A DNA stretch of 64,000 nt, taken from contig NZ_JALHAP010000070.1 of the NCBI RefSeq assembly GCF_025215095.1, forward strand, positions 61,903 to 125,902, given 5' to 3'. The notes below the pieces were generated by a model. That model was not told the DNA's origin and did no database searches. It worked only from the letters and a program-made list of their open reading frames with translations. Of the stretch, positions 63,874 through 64,000 are shown piece after piece (within the stretch, counting starts at the first letter, position 1; every line of letters begins with the position of its first letter). This DNA comes from Dryocola boscaweniae (GTDB lineage: Bacteria; Pseudomonadota; Gammaproteobacteria; Enterobacterales; Enterobacteriaceae). The position numbers were made by a program, and so were the translations under genes.

Positions 63874-64000
63874 TGGACTGACCCCATAAAGTTGGACAGT
63901 TCATGTTAAGCGGCTATCGGGGTCTGGGTTCGGTATTCTACCGGACTCAGGCCTTTTAATTTCAGGCTGATCCGCTCGTTGTTATAGTAATGGATATAGT
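63874..64000 (-). mobile_element. IS3-family insertion sequence, right end, cut by the window
   Basis: The transposase end is followed by a terminal sequence, read on the plus strand as TGGACTGACCCCATAAAG near 63874-63891, a TG-starting end of the kind found in the IS3 family (IS150-like). The exact outer base, 63874 or 63879, cannot be set without the other end or the target duplication. Confidence 0.75.
63906..64000 (-). CDS. IS3-family transposase OrfB, C-terminal end only
   Basis: The last 31 codons are visible, ending in YYNNERISLKLKGLSP then VEYRTQTPIAA and a TAA at 63906-63908. The YN..R.....L.G.SPVEYR pattern is the well known end of the DDE integrase domain in IS3-family OrfB. The rest, including the catalytic residues, lies outside the window, so whether the element is intact is unknown. 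Confidence 0.85.
   Translation of the reverse strand, partial: YIHYYNNERISLKLKGLSPVEYRTQTPIAA

Overview
This window reads as a chromosomal segment from a member of the Enterobacteriaceae. Almost every gene is a near full-length match, in family and length, to the E. coli region between gluQ and cra, in the same order but on the opposite strand. The genus cannot be resolved from the sequence alone. Relative to my memory of the E. coli K-12 map, several things differ. The fimbrial cluster between folK and panB, yadD between panC and panD, and yacH between acnB and lpdA are all absent. A transporter plus GH43 glycosidase pair sits between aroP and ampE. A DUF721/DciA-like gene lies between lpxC and secM. 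An IS3-family element replaces what should follow upstream of cra.

Layout. 1-4.9 kb (+): tail of gluQ, pcnB (AUU start), folK, then the pantothenate genes panB, panC and panD. 4.9-8.5 kb (-): yadE polysaccharide deacetylase, yadI PTS IIA domain, and the yadG/yadH ABC exporter. 8.5-16.4 kb: carbonic anhydrase, hpt, membrane glucose dehydrogenase gcd, copper oxidase cueO with a CueR-type promoter, yacC, and spermidine synthesis speE-speD. 16.4-28.9 kb: yacL, acnB, the pyruvate dehydrogenase operon pdhR-aceE-aceF-lpdA with a PdhR operator, and the divergent aromatic amino acid permease aroP. 29.1-31.5 kb: the GPH transporter/GH43 pair. 31.5-37.1 kb: ampD-ampE, nadC, and the type IV pilus-like ppdD-hofB-hofC with a possible CRP-S site. 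37.1-40.4 kb: guaC, coaE-zapD-yacG and mutT. 40.5-45.2 kb: secM-secA, the DciA-like gene and lpxC. 45.3-62.2 kb: the complete division and cell wall (dcw) cluster from mraZ to ftsZ, all on the minus strand with mostly overlapping or abutting genes. 62.7-63.7 kb: cra. 63.9-64.0 kb: end of an IS3-family transposase gene.

How the genes work together. The window is mostly core housekeeping: peptidoglycan precursor synthesis and septation (mraZ through ftsZ), lipid A commitment (lpxC), protein secretion with its SecM arrest sensor, pyruvate to acetyl-CoA and on to aconitase, and coenzyme A supply (panBCD, coaE). The points most worth a second look are the antisense DciA-like gene, the AUU start of pcnB, the candidate CRP-S site before ppdD, the aceE leader hairpin that pairs fully only as RNA, the palindrome that ends both yacG and mutT, and the IS insertion upstream of cra. 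I found no tRNA, rRNA, CRISPR array, prophage or clearly novel defence or biosynthetic system.
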